Assembly: GCA_900770635.1 (NCBI GenBank)
Contig: CAAGLB010000101.1
Coordinates: forward strand, 1 to 64,000
DNA from: an uncultured Alistipes sp.
GTDB lineage: Bacteria > Bacteroidota > Bacteroidia > Bacteroidales > Rikenellaceae
Direction: 5' to 3'
DNA length: 64,000 bases
Shown here: piece by piece, positions 43,288 to 51,514 of the stretch
Position numbering within the stretch: the first letter of the stretch is position 1
Layout: the number at the start of each line of letters is the position of its first letter
Position numbers and translations under genes: made by a program
Notes under the pieces: model-generated
The model's database searches: none
What the model saw: the letters and a program-made list of their open reading frames with translations, nothing else
What the model was told of the DNA's origin: nothing

Positions 43288-43968
43288 ATGAGCAAGTTCC
43301 GCATATTAGTTGTCGACGACGAGGAGTCGCTCTGCGAGATTCTCAAGTTCAACCTTGAGCGTGCAGGCTATGCCGTAACGACCAAACATAGTGCCGAGAG
43401 TGCCCTCACGCTCGACCTCACCGAGTTCGACCTCATGATCCTCGACGTGATGATGGGCGAGATAAGTGGCTTCTCACTGGCCAGCATCATACGCCAGAAG
43501 CCCTCGACAGCCGACATACCCATCATCTTCTGCTCGGCACTCGACGGCGAGGAGGACAAGATCAAGGGCCTCGACATAGGTGCCGACGACTACATATCCA
43601 AGCCCTTCTCTGTTGCCGAGGTGCTGGCACGTGTGCGCAGTGTATTACGTCGCTCGCAGCGCTCGACACCACACAGCGACGACATAGTGGCCTACAAGAG
43701 CTTGGAGATAAACACCATGCGCAAGAGGTGTACCATTGCGGGCGAGGAGGTGGCGCTAACACGCAAGGAGTTTGAGATATTGGCGCTACTGCTCAGGTCG
43801 CGCGGCACGATACTTAGCCGTGAGCAGATAATGCAGCATGCGTGGAGTGGCGAGATAGTCCTCGACCGCACGATAGATGTCAACATCACCCGCATGCGCA
43901 AGAAATTAGGAGAATATGGTAATAACATTATAACACGCACAGGCTATGGCTACGGATTCGAAGAGTAA
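43288..43968 (+). CDS. OmpR/PhoB-family response regulator
   Basis: 226 residues. The receiver domain has the acidic VDDEES, the phosphoacceptor in LILDVMMGE and the conserved lysine in SKPF. The C-terminal winged helix (LTRKEFEILALLL, DVNITRMRKKLG, TRTGYGYGF) binds DNA. It is followed by its kinase gene with a 23-bp overlap. Lying opposite the PiT transporter, it may answer phosphate starvation; alternatively it is an RprY-like regulator. Confidence 0.93.
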   Translation: MSKFRILVVDDEESLCEILKFNLERAGYAVTTKHSAESALTLDLTEFDLMILDVMMGEISGFSLASIIRQKPSTADIPIIFCSALDGEEDKIKGLDIGADDYISKPFSVAEVLARVRSVLRRSQRSTPHSDDIVAYKSLEINTMRKRCTIAGEEVALTRKEFEILALLLRSRGTILSREQIMQHAWSGEIVLDRTIDVNITRMRKKLGEYGNNIITRTGYGYGFEE

Positions 43969-45043
43969 GTTTCTAACCTACCGCAGTGGCATGTTCATGC
44001 TTCTTGCACTGCTCATTGTTTCACTCATCTGTGGATTCATCATCCACCACTTCTCGGTTGTTGGCAACCTCCAACTCTCGGGACATAAGGACGAGGGCAC
44101 ACTATATATTATTATAGGTGTGGCCATCATCGCCACCATCATCGCTGTGGTACTCTCTGTGCGCCTCAACCGCAACATACGCAACCTCAGCAAGATTGCC
44201 GAGGCTATGGAGAATGGTGCCGACATCGACACCATGCCCGAGTTTCCACGTGACGAGCTTGGCGACCTATCGCGCCACCTCATCGACCTATATCGTCGCT
44301 TGAGGCTCGCCTCCTTGGAGATCGAGCGTGAGCATAGCCGTGCCATGCACGAGCAGCAGGAGAAGCTACGCATCAAGCGCCAGCTCACGAACAACATCAA
44401 CCACGAGCTCAAGACGCCTGTTGCCGCCATTCAGGGCTACCTCGAAACAATCATCAACAATGACGACATGAGCCCCGAGGAGCGTCGTTCGTTCATCGAG
44501 AAGAGCTATGCCCACAGCCAGCGCCTCACGCAGCTTTTGACCGACGTATCGACAATTACACGCATGGAGGATGGCAGCAACCGCATAGAGTGCGAGAGTG
44601 TCGACCTCAGAGCCATCATCCACGAGATACGTGACGACGTGGCACTACTCCCCGACGAGAAGCGTATGCGCATGAACCTGTCGCTACCCGAGCCTATGAT
44701 CGTCAAGGGCAACTCGTCGTTGCTTATGTCCATCTTCAAGAACCTAACGGACAATGCTATCGCCTACTCGGGCGGTCGTGATATATATATCAAGGCCACC
44801 GAGGGCAACAACATGTACTCGATCACTGTTTCCGACAACGGCATAGGCATCGACAACGACCACCTTGCCCACATCTTCGAGCGCTTCTACCGCATCGACG
44901 CTGGCCGCTCACGCAAGCTTGGAGGCACAGGCCTCGGTCTTTCTATCGTCAAGAATGCCGTTCTGTTTCATGGTGGCGACATCGAGGTCTACAACCGCAA
45001 GGTCGGTGGCCTGGAGTTCAGGTTCACCCTGCCCAAGGCGTAA
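43946..45043 (+). CDS. Sensor histidine kinase
   Basis: 365 residues. Two membrane helices (about 15-37 and 50-72) enclose only a short periplasmic loop. They are followed by a HAMP-like linker, the phosphoacceptor box NHELKTPVAAIQGYLETI and an ATPase domain with the N-box KNLTDNAIAYSGG, DNGIGID and GGTGLGLSIV. The short loop means that stimulus sensing probably depends on the membrane segment or a partner protein, as with PhoR and PiT/Pst. It overlaps the response regulator gene by 23 bp, so the two are translationally coupled. Confidence 0.93.
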   Translation: MATDSKSKFLTYRSGMFMLLALLIVSLICGFIIHHFSVVGNLQLSGHKDEGTLYIIIGVAIIATIIAVVLSVRLNRNIRNLSKIAEAMENGADIDTMPEFPRDELGDLSRHLIDLYRRLRLASLEIEREHSRAMHEQQEKLRIKRQLTNNINHELKTPVAAIQGYLETIINNDDMSPEERRSFIEKSYAHSQRLTQLLTDVSTITRMEDGSNRIECESVDLRAIIHEIRDDVALLPDEKRMRMNLSLPEPMIVKGNSSLLMSIFKNLTDNAIAYSGGRDIYIKATEGNNMYSITVSDNGIGIDNDHLAHIFERFYRIDAGRSRKLGGTGLGLSIVKNAVLFHGGDIEVYNRKVGGLEFRFTLPKA

Positions 45044-45048
45044 AACAA

Positions 45049-45073
45049 AGGGTTGCTCATTCAAAGAGCAACC
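45049..45073 (+). terminator. Hairpin terminator of the two-component operon
   Basis: GGGTTGCTC and GAGCAACCC pair around ATTCAAA, 6 bp after the stop. A purine-rich GTGAAAGGTGAGAAGTGAAAGG simple repeat follows to 45118. Confidence 0.7.
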
Positions 45074-45153
45074 CATTGTTTCTAAGGTGAAAGGTGAGAA
45101 GTGAAAGGTGAGAAGTGTGGTGTGCTTCGCACTGAATTAATGAGTTGCGAGTA

Positions 45154-45247
45154 TGTCATGTTGAGCCTTGGCGAAACATCTCTCAGTTGGTGCTAAGGGT
45201 GAACGTCCGTACGCACTGAGAGATTCTTCACTACGTTCAGAATGACA
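45154..45247. repeat. Inverted repeat TGTCATGTTGAG...TTCAGAATGACA, copy 5
   Basis: A 94-bp dyad almost identical to the 29488 copy, again directly beside a TACCCA array. Confidence 0.8.
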
Positions 45248-45261
45248 TTGATAGTGAGTAG

Positions 45262-45456
45262 TGGGTATCATGGGTATGATGGGTATGATGGGTAAAGAGT
45301 TTAAAGAAATTAAGGAAACTCCCCAAACTCCCTAATACCCATAGTACCCACTATACCCAGAATACCCACAAATACCCATAATACCCACAAATACCCATTC
45401 TACCCACTCTACCCACCGAACCCCACCGAAACCCACCGAAACCCACAACACCCCAC
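45262..45456. repeat. 9-bp TACCCA array D (HK/GH84 gap)
   Basis: A short arm of four TGGGTAnnn units, the core AAAGAGTTTAAAGAAATTAAGG, and a long arm of TACCCAnnn units that decays into ACCCACCGAA units. It lies between convergent genes and has no structured stop-codon element. Confidence 0.85.
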
Positions 45457-45462
45457 CTCCAC

Positions 45463-45502
45463 AAAAAAAACTACCCTGAGCCGCAGCGCAGCCCAGGGTA
45501 GC
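45463..45502 (-). terminator. Rho-independent terminator of GH84 gene
   Basis: CTACCCTG (45471-45478) and CAGGGTAG (45494-45501) pair. On the minus strand the stem is followed by eight T. This gene therefore has an ordinary terminator in place of the structured element. Confidence 0.85.
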
Positions 45503-45523
45503 CTCTTATACAATATCTCGCTT

Positions 45524-48055
45524 CTACTTCAAAACAACTTCGTACAAGCCACCCTTAGGATTGTAGATGTTGAGATAAGCTGTCTTCTTCACCACGTCGA
45601 ACTCGGCATGTGGTGCGCTGAGCTCTACACGGCCAAGCACCTTACCCTTCTTGCTGAGCATCTCGACATAGGCGCCCTCAGCCACCTCGCCGAGGAGCAA
45701 CATTGCCGAGGTCTTACCCTTAGCCACAGCCATCTTCATAGGCTCATCAGAGCTATAGAACGTAAATGGGTTGGCATCCCAGCCATACTCACTCTCGGCA
45801 ACAGGGTTGATCTCGAACGAGCGTATAGCCAGCCAGTTGCGCTTAGCTGACTCGAGCTTGCGGATGCCCACATAACGTGCCTGGAAAGGCTCACCCTTCC
45901 ACTCAATCTCGTAGACGCCCTGCAATGGCTCGGTGAGAGCCACCCACTCCTCGCCATCAACAGAGTACTCCACAACGCAGTGGTCGAAATAGTCGACATC
46001 ATCGACCGAGTTACGGCCCTGGATGATGCGAATCTCACGCACAGGGCGCACAACGCCCATGTCGACACCCACAAAGTGGTCAGTGCGCTGGCCATTGCCC
46101 GAGTGGTAGTATGTTGTTAGGTCGTTGTCGAACATATACTTAGCCTGTGGTGCGCCAAGCGACTTGTAGGTGCCACACGCCTTCAATGTCGACGACTTCT
46201 CGCCTGTGAGCTGCTCGTAGTATGCTGCTGCCATGTCGTCCATAAGACGCTCGTAGAATGGGTGTAGCTTCTGAGTACCCACACGGTGAGCATCAAACAT
46301 CTTGACATCCTCCTCCGACATTAGGTTGTCGACATAGGCATTCCAGAACTTTTCGTACTCGCCCGCACGGAACAACTCGAGAGCCTCGATAGCCTTGCGG
46401 CAACGTGTGCCCAGCTTGCCAAACTCCACCAACCAAGGGCGTAGCTCGCCAAGCAAAGCCTTGTTCTGCATAGCCTCCATCTCGTCGGGAACAAGCTCTA
46501 TGCGGCGTAGCTCATCGAGAAGCTTTGCCACAACCTCGGCATCGTACTCAGCAAATGTAAAAGTCTCAGTCTCCCACGACTCGTAGCGGCGGTAGCCTGT
46601 CTCGGTGTCGCACGAGTGGATGGCGAAGAGGCGGTATGCCTCATACACCTCAGGGGCAAGAGTCTCCAACGCACGCTCCCAGCTATCTATAGGGTTATAT
46701 GCCTCGGTGTTCCATGTGTAGTCGGCAACGCTGTATAGCGCCAACTTCGAAGCCTCGCCATGCTCCATAGGGTTGCTCACAAGGCCACGTGTCTCATTCT
46801 CTGTGAGCTTTGGCGATAGGCCATATACAGGGCCCTGCATCACGATGTGGCGAGCATAGTCAGTAACAGGGAAGTTCCACCAGAAGAGCGCTGGACGCTG
46901 AATGCGTGACTTAATCCACTCCATAGTGCTCTCTGTCATGTCGCTACATACGGCATCACCAGTCCAGAACACGTCGACAGAGGCATCGAGTTCCTTGCCA
47001 TAGATCATCAAGCTACCACGCTCCGAAGGGTTGGCCCATAGGCGTGTGTACTCGGTAGGACATACGATGAGTGGAGCTACGTCGCCCTTGATCTTCACGA
47101 AGTCCTCATTGAGGATGTTCATCAACTCGGTCTGGTAGTATGGGTTAGCGCCATTACCCTCGATGTCGTCGAAGTGCACAGCGAAGGCACGCACGCCAAG
47201 CTCGTACATAGCCTCGAACTTGCGGAGTAGGTTCTGAATGTCAGACTCCTCCCACACGATATCCTTGCCAGGGTGTACCGCCCATACGAAGTTCACACGG
47301 TTGCGGTTGCAGGCCTCAACAAGCTCACGAATCTGCTGAGCCTCAGCCTCGGGGTATGCCTCACGCCAGTAAGGCGAGCTGTGATAAGGATCATCCTTAG
47401 GGCCGTAGATGTAGTAGTTCATCTTGTAGCGGCCGTAGGTGTCGATGAGCGATAGGCGCACCTGGTGTGACCAAGGAGTGCCGTAGAAGCCCTCCACAAC
47501 GCCACGATACTGCAAGTCGGGCCAGTCTGTGATGCTCAACATAGGGAGCTTGCCCTCAGCCGAGATGGGGCTCTCAACAACCTGACGCAAGGTCTGAATG
47601 GCGTAGAACGCACCGAGCGAATCATAGGCGTCGATAGCGATGCCATCAGCAGCGATTGTGAGGGTGTAAGCACCACTCTTCATAAGCTCGGTGTTGCCAT
47701 ACTTGATGCTTAGCTTAGCGCCATTGATCACAGGCGCAGCAGGCTTCTTCGACTTTTTGCCCTTAGGCTGCGCGGGGAGTGGGTTCTGCTTCAAGAAGTC
47801 GATGTCTGAGGCAAACTCACCACCCTTGTCGAGGAGTGTCACACCACCAGTGATGTCGACAAACTCTGTCAATACGGTCATTTCCTGAGGTGTTGGGTTG
47901 ATTACGAGGCCTTTATGGTCGAGCTTTTCGCCAAAGAGGCCACCAAGGTTTTGCGACTCGCCACGCTGCGCCGATAGGTCCTGCGCCGAGAGCGAGATGG
48001 TCACAGCAAACGATGCAGCGACCAACATGATTAGGTTACGGATAGTTTTATTCAT
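45524..48055 (-). CDS. Secreted GH84 beta-N-acetylglucosaminidase
   Basis: 843 residues. A signal peptide is followed by an N-terminal GH84 accessory domain (~60-170) and the catalytic barrel with GVVEGFYGTPWSH and the paired catalytic aspartates in VHFDDIEG. A helical bundle and a C-terminal discoidin-type (F5/8) carbohydrate-binding domain with a beta-sandwich tail complete it. The enzyme removes terminal beta-GlcNAc using the substrate acetamido group, and the family includes O-GlcNAcases. In gut Bacteroidales it probably trims host or mucin glycans in the periplasm. Sugars released could feed the nagB operon. CAAATATA at 48081 is its -7 element. Confidence 0.93.
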   Translation of the reverse strand: MNKTIRNLIMLVAASFAVTISLSAQDLSAQRGESQNLGGLFGEKLDHKGLVINPTPQEMTVLTEFVDITGGVTLLDKGGEFASDIDFLKQNPLPAQPKGKKSKKPAAPVINGAKLSIKYGNTELMKSGAYTLTIAADGIAIDAYDSLGAFYAIQTLRQVVESPISAEGKLPMLSITDWPDLQYRGVVEGFYGTPWSHQVRLSLIDTYGRYKMNYYIYGPKDDPYHSSPYWREAYPEAEAQQIRELVEACNRNRVNFVWAVHPGKDIVWEESDIQNLLRKFEAMYELGVRAFAVHFDDIEGNGANPYYQTELMNILNEDFVKIKGDVAPLIVCPTEYTRLWANPSERGSLMIYGKELDASVDVFWTGDAVCSDMTESTMEWIKSRIQRPALFWWNFPVTDYARHIVMQGPVYGLSPKLTENETRGLVSNPMEHGEASKLALYSVADYTWNTEAYNPIDSWERALETLAPEVYEAYRLFAIHSCDTETGYRRYESWETETFTFAEYDAEVVAKLLDELRRIELVPDEMEAMQNKALLGELRPWLVEFGKLGTRCRKAIEALELFRAGEYEKFWNAYVDNLMSEEDVKMFDAHRVGTQKLHPFYERLMDDMAAAYYEQLTGEKSSTLKACGTYKSLGAPQAKYMFDNDLTTYYHSGNGQRTDHFVGVDMGVVRPVREIRIIQGRNSVDDVDYFDHCVVEYSVDGEEWVALTEPLQGVYEIEWKGEPFQARYVGIRKLESAKRNWLAIRSFEINPVAESEYGWDANPFTFYSSDEPMKMAVAKGKTSAMLLLGEVAEGAYVEMLSKKGKVLGRVELSAPHAEFDVVKKTAYLNIYNPKGGLYEVVLK

Positions 48056-48080
48056 AGTATTAAAAAATATATTCTCGCCA

Positions 48081-48088
48081 CAAATATA
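48081..48088 (-). promoter_or_regulatory. -7 element of GH84 gene
   Basis: CAAATATA reads TATATTTG, 26 bp before the start codon. Confidence 0.5.
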
Positions 48089-48168
48089 CGAAACATTCGC
48101 CGAATCTACAACAGCCCACCCCGCAAATAGAGGTGAAAGCTCAAAAGTGAGAAGTGAAAAGTGAGGAG

Positions 48169-48388
48169 TGGGTATTATGGGTAAATTGGGTATGATGGGT
48201 ATGATGGGTACAATGGGTAAATAGTTTAAGGAAATTAAGGAAAATCCCCAAACTCCCTAATACCCATAATACCCACTATACCCACTATACCCAGAATACC
48301 CACTATACCCACTATACCCAGAATACCCACTATACCCAGAATACCCACAAATACCCACAAATACCCACAAATACCCATAATACCCATT
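48169..48388. repeat. 9-bp TACCCA array E (downstream of cyuA)
   Basis: A short arm of five TGGGTAnnn units, the core AAATAGTTTAAGGAAATTAAGG, and a long arm of about fifteen TACCCAnnn units facing the structured elements next to the cyuA stop codon. Junction CCGAGATACAATTTGGGGTT at 48415-48434. Confidence 0.85.
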
Positions 48389-48418
48389 CTACCCCATCGA
48401 AACCCACACCTCCCCCGA

Positions 48419-48550
48419 GATACAATTTGGGGTTAGAAGGGTGCCGAGTGCTACACTCGGCAAAAATGGCGACGATGGGTAGTACTCGATGTACGTCCCA
48501 TTCGGGGCTTTGATTGAAAGGTCGCAGATGCGCCCTTATCACAAGAAATA
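48419..48550 (-). repeat. Structured 3' element, distal chimeric copy
   Basis: The left half (CCGAGTGCTACACTCGG, AATGGCGACGATGGG) is of the 40290 type, while the right half (CCCATTCGGGGCTTTGATTGAAAGG) is of the 50884/55821 type. The outer stems therefore do not pair; only ATGGG/CCCAT and GTAC-type inner bases remain. This looks like recombination between two copies inside the shared core. Confidence 0.7.
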
Positions 48551-48678
48551 ATTTGTTGTTAGAAGGTGGTAGATACAACGCTCGGCAAAAAAAATGAGGA
48601 TGGGCTGTACTAAGACGTACTGCCCATTCTCATTTTTTTTGTTAGCGGCAGTAGATGCCGCCTTATCACAACAAATTA
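48551..48678 (-). terminator. Structured 3' element and terminator of cyuA
   Basis: Its right end ATCACAACAAATTA includes the cyuA stop codon (TTA at 48676-48678), and the left end is the inverse AATTTGTTGTTAG. The core AAAATGAGGATGGGC, TGTAC, loop, GTAC, TGCCCATTCTCATTTT (48587-48640) has T-tracts on both strands, so it can terminate in either direction. Confidence 0.8.
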
Positions 48679-49983
48679 CTTGCTGGTCATAATCTTAAGA
48701 ATCATCGCATCAGTGTGTGTCATCGCATCACGGCCGATGTCCGTAAGATTCAATATCGACTTATCAACATCGTCGTCGATGATGCCCTCAACAGACTTAA
48801 CACAGCGACCACTCATGGCCATGAGCGCCGACACCACAGCTGTCGACACGCCCGATGCACACTTCATGGCGCACGATGGCTTAGCGCCGTCGCAGATCAT
48901 GCCTGTGAGGTTGGCAATCATGTTCTTCACTGCTACGCTAACCTCCTCGTAGCCACCACCCATAAGGTAGGTGATGCCGCACGACGAGCCTGTGGCAGCA
49001 ACAACACAGCCACACAATGCCGATAGGCGGCCGAGGCTCTGCTTGATGTATATCACTGTGAGGTGGCTGAGGATGAGCGAACGTATCATTTGCTCCTCCG
49101 AGGCGTTGTTCTGCTCGGCATACACCACAACAGGAACGGTAGATGTAAGGCCCTGGTTGCCACTTCCCGAGTTACTCATGACGGGGATCATAGCGCCTGC
49201 CATACGTGCGTCGCATGCCGCCGTTGTCATGCCCACAATCTGGCAGTGGAGAGTGTCACCCATGATGTTACGCTCCGACTCCGAGCGCATCATGCGACCT
49301 ATGGCGTGGCCGTAGTTGCCCTTCAACGACTCGTAGGCAGCGTTCATGTTAAGGCGCTTAGCTTCGAGGATGAAACGTAGCTCGTCGAGAGGTGCTGTCA
49401 TGGCAAAGTCCCACACCTTGCGTAGCGAGAGCTCAGGATCCTTAGGCTCGGCAGTGGCAACGCCCGCCTCAGCAGAAGCTGTGGCCTCCAACGAGAAACG
49501 CACCTCGCCGTTGTATGACACATGAACAAAGCGTGTGTGACCACCCGAGATGATGGCTACGGCACGATTACCCTCGGCCTCAACCTCGATCTCGATGTAG
49601 AGCTTCTCCTCGATACCCTCTTTAAGCGATACCGCAATACGCTTCTCGTCGATAAGTTTGCAACCCTCCTTAACAGCATCAGCATCAGCCATTTTGAGCA
49701 CCTCGAGCTCATACTCCGATTTACCCACCAAAGCACCGAGTGCCATGGCAATAGGTAGTCCTGTCATGCCTGTTCCAGGGATACCCACGCCCATAGCATT
49801 TTTCAGGACGTTAGCACTCAGGCGAGCCTCGATTCTCTCGGGGCGAGCGCCAAGGGTTTCGGTTGCCTTAGCCACGCACAACGCAACGGCAATAGGCTCG
49901 GTACAGCCGATAGCTGGTATAATCTCACGATTCATGAGGGCGATAATCTCCTTACGCTCCTCGGGTGTAAACTGATAGTTCAT
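48676..49983 (-). CDS. cyuA: L-cysteine desulfidase / UPF0597 family (CyuA-like)
   Basis: 435 residues. Conserved features of this iron-sulfur enzyme family are GCTEPIAVAL near the start, MSNSGSGNQGLTSTVPV near 270 and the C-terminal cysteines in CGCVVAATGSS, MICDGAKPSCAMKCASG. These are thought to ligate a 4Fe-4S cluster that acts on cysteine or serine, releasing sulfide or ammonia. Serine dehydratase activity is the main alternative. A single-gene transcript ending in the structured element at its stop codon. Confidence 0.85.
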   Translation of the reverse strand: MNYQFTPEERKEIIALMNREIIPAIGCTEPIAVALCVAKATETLGARPERIEARLSANVLKNAMGVGIPGTGMTGLPIAMALGALVGKSEYELEVLKMADADAVKEGCKLIDEKRIAVSLKEGIEEKLYIEIEVEAEGNRAVAIISGGHTRFVHVSYNGEVRFSLEATASAEAGVATAEPKDPELSLRKVWDFAMTAPLDELRFILEAKRLNMNAAYESLKGNYGHAIGRMMRSESERNIMGDTLHCQIVGMTTAACDARMAGAMIPVMSNSGSGNQGLTSTVPVVVYAEQNNASEEQMIRSLILSHLTVIYIKQSLGRLSALCGCVVAATGSSCGITYLMGGGYEEVSVAVKNMIANLTGMICDGAKPSCAMKCASGVSTAVVSALMAMSGRCVKSVEGIIDDDVDKSILNLTDIGRDAMTHTDAMILKIMTSK

Positions 49984-50119
49984 ATATCGTAGTTTTAGTT
50001 AAAAGCACATTAATCATACGAAGATACGCAAAATATCGAAAACAGCCAAAACTAACTACCTATTTTTTAGAATTATGCAAAAATTTATATTGCAGCGATA
50101 AATAGTCACGTTTTTTTGC

Positions 50120-50127
50120 TATCTTTG
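50120..50127 (+). promoter_or_regulatory. -7 element of deoD
   Basis: TATCTTTG 45 bp before the start codon; the -33 region is only weakly conserved. Confidence 0.55.
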
Positions 50128-50172
50128 TAGAGATGTATGCAATGGTTCTAACACTAAAAAAAAGATAATACT

Positions 50173-50886
50173 ATGGCAGGAAAAGTACCTACTCCTCACA
50201 TCGGAGCACAATATGGCGAGATCGCCGATAAGGTAATCATGGCAGGCGATCCTTTGCGTGCTAAGTTTATGGCCGAGAACTTCTTGGAAAACCCCGTGCA
50301 GTACAACAATGTGCGTGGCATGCTCGGCTACACAGGAACATACAAGGGCAAGCGTGTGTCGGTTCAAGGTCACGGCATGGGTATCCCATCTATCGGCATC
50401 TACTCTTACGAGCTCTTCAACTTCTACGACGTTAAGCGCATCATACGTTGTGGCTCGGCAGGCGCTTTCGATCCATCGCTCAACCTCGGTGACGTTGTCT
50501 TTGGCGCTGGCTCATGCACCGACTCAAACTATGGCAGCCAGTTTAACCTCCCAGGAACATTTGCTCCTATCGCCGACTTCGAGCTATTGCGTGCGGCAGC
50601 CGCTAAGGCCGAGGAGCTGGGCATAGCTTATAAGGCGGGTAACATCCTCGCCAGCGACGTCTTCTATGGCGACGATGCCGACAGCTGGAAGCAGTGGCAG
50701 AAGATGGGCGTGTTGGCAGTTGAGATGGAGGCTACGGCGTTGTATATGAACGCTGCACGTGCAGGCAAGAGCGCATTGTGCATCTGCACCATCTCCGACT
50801 CGTTGGTGCATGGCACAGCATGCTCAGCCGAGGAGCGCCAGACATCGTTCACCAACATGATGAAGATCGCCTTCGACATCATCTAA
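50173..50886 (+). CDS. deoD: Purine-nucleoside phosphorylase
   Basis: 237 residues of the hexameric DeoD family. Motifs MAGDPLRAKFMAENFLE, NNVRGMLGYTGTYKG, GHGMGIPS, RCGSAGA and VEMEATALY are conserved, and the catalytic aspartate is in TISDSL. It cleaves purine nucleosides with phosphate to the base and ribose-1-phosphate, part of purine salvage with guaD and purA. Its stop codon TAA is the first three bases of the structured element at 50884. Confidence 0.96.
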   Translation: MAGKVPTPHIGAQYGEIADKVIMAGDPLRAKFMAENFLENPVQYNNVRGMLGYTGTYKGKRVSVQGHGMGIPSIGIYSYELFNFYDVKRIIRCGSAGAFDPSLNLGDVVFGAGSCTDSNYGSQFNLPGTFAPIADFELLRAAAAKAEELGIAYKAGNILASDVFYGDDADSWKQWQKMGVLAVEMEATALYMNAARAGKSALCICTISDSLVHGTACSAEERQTSFTNMMKIAFDII

Positions 50887-51013
50887 TTTGTTGTGATAAG
50901 GGCGCATCTGCGACCTTTCAATCAAAGCCCCGAATGGGAAATACGCTTAGTATGTCCCATCCGGGGCTTTTTCATGTCAAGGCCACATCTGCAACCCTTC
51001 TGACAACAAATTG
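50884..51013 (+). terminator. Structured 3' element and terminator of deoD
   Basis: Starts with the deoD stop codon (TAATTTGTTGTGATAAGG) and ends with the inverse CTTCTGACAACAAATT. The core GCCCCG-ATGGGA...TACGCTTAGTA...TCCCAT-CGGGGC (50927-50967) is followed by TTTTTC. A small hairpin GGGCGCATCTGCGACC lies between stop and core. Confidence 0.85.
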
Positions 51014-51050
51014 TATCTCGGGGGGGGGTATGGGTTTCGATGGGGTAAAA

Positions 51051-51240
51051 TGGGTACTATGGGTATTTGTGGGTATTTGTGGGTATAGTGGGTATAGTGG
51101 GTACTATGGGTATTAGGGAGTTTAGGGAGTTTAGGGAGTTTAGGGAGTTTAGGGAGTTTAGGGATTTTCCTTAATTTCCTTAAACTATTTACCCATCGTA
51201 CCCATAATACCCAATTTACCCATAATACCCATAATACCCA
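51051..51240. repeat. 9-bp TACCCA array F (downstream of deoD), inverted orientation
   Basis: Here the long arm comes first (TGGGTAnnn units, 51051-51112), then five TTTAGGGAG units, the core inverse CCTTAATTTCCTTAAACTATTT, and a short arm of TACCCAnnn units (51190-51240). Relative to its gene the order is the same as for arrays A, B and E. The junction CAAATTGTATCTCGG (51008-51022) links it to the element. A purine/pyrimidine simple repeat follows to 51287. Confidence 0.85.
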
Positions 51241-51417
51241 CTCCTCACTTTTCACCTTTCACCTTTAACCTTTCACCTTCCCCGCCCCTCCCTCGACAAA
51301 AATGTTAGATGCGCTTAAAACGGCTAAAAAGAGCCTAAAAAGCCACGTTATGCTAAAAAGTTAGGGCCAACACCCCACTTTTTGAGAGTAAAAGTTGTTA
51401 GAATCGAAAATATGACG

Positions 51418-51425
51418 TAAATTTG
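51418..51425 (+). promoter_or_regulatory. -7 element of gyrA
   Basis: TAAATTTG about 90 bp before the start codon. Confidence 0.5.
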
Positions 51426-51514
51426 CACACCTATATATATAATATATATAGCTCCAATCAACGGACAATATTAACAGATGGTCGCACCCGCTGTGGCCCA
51501 AAGAGACAAAATAG

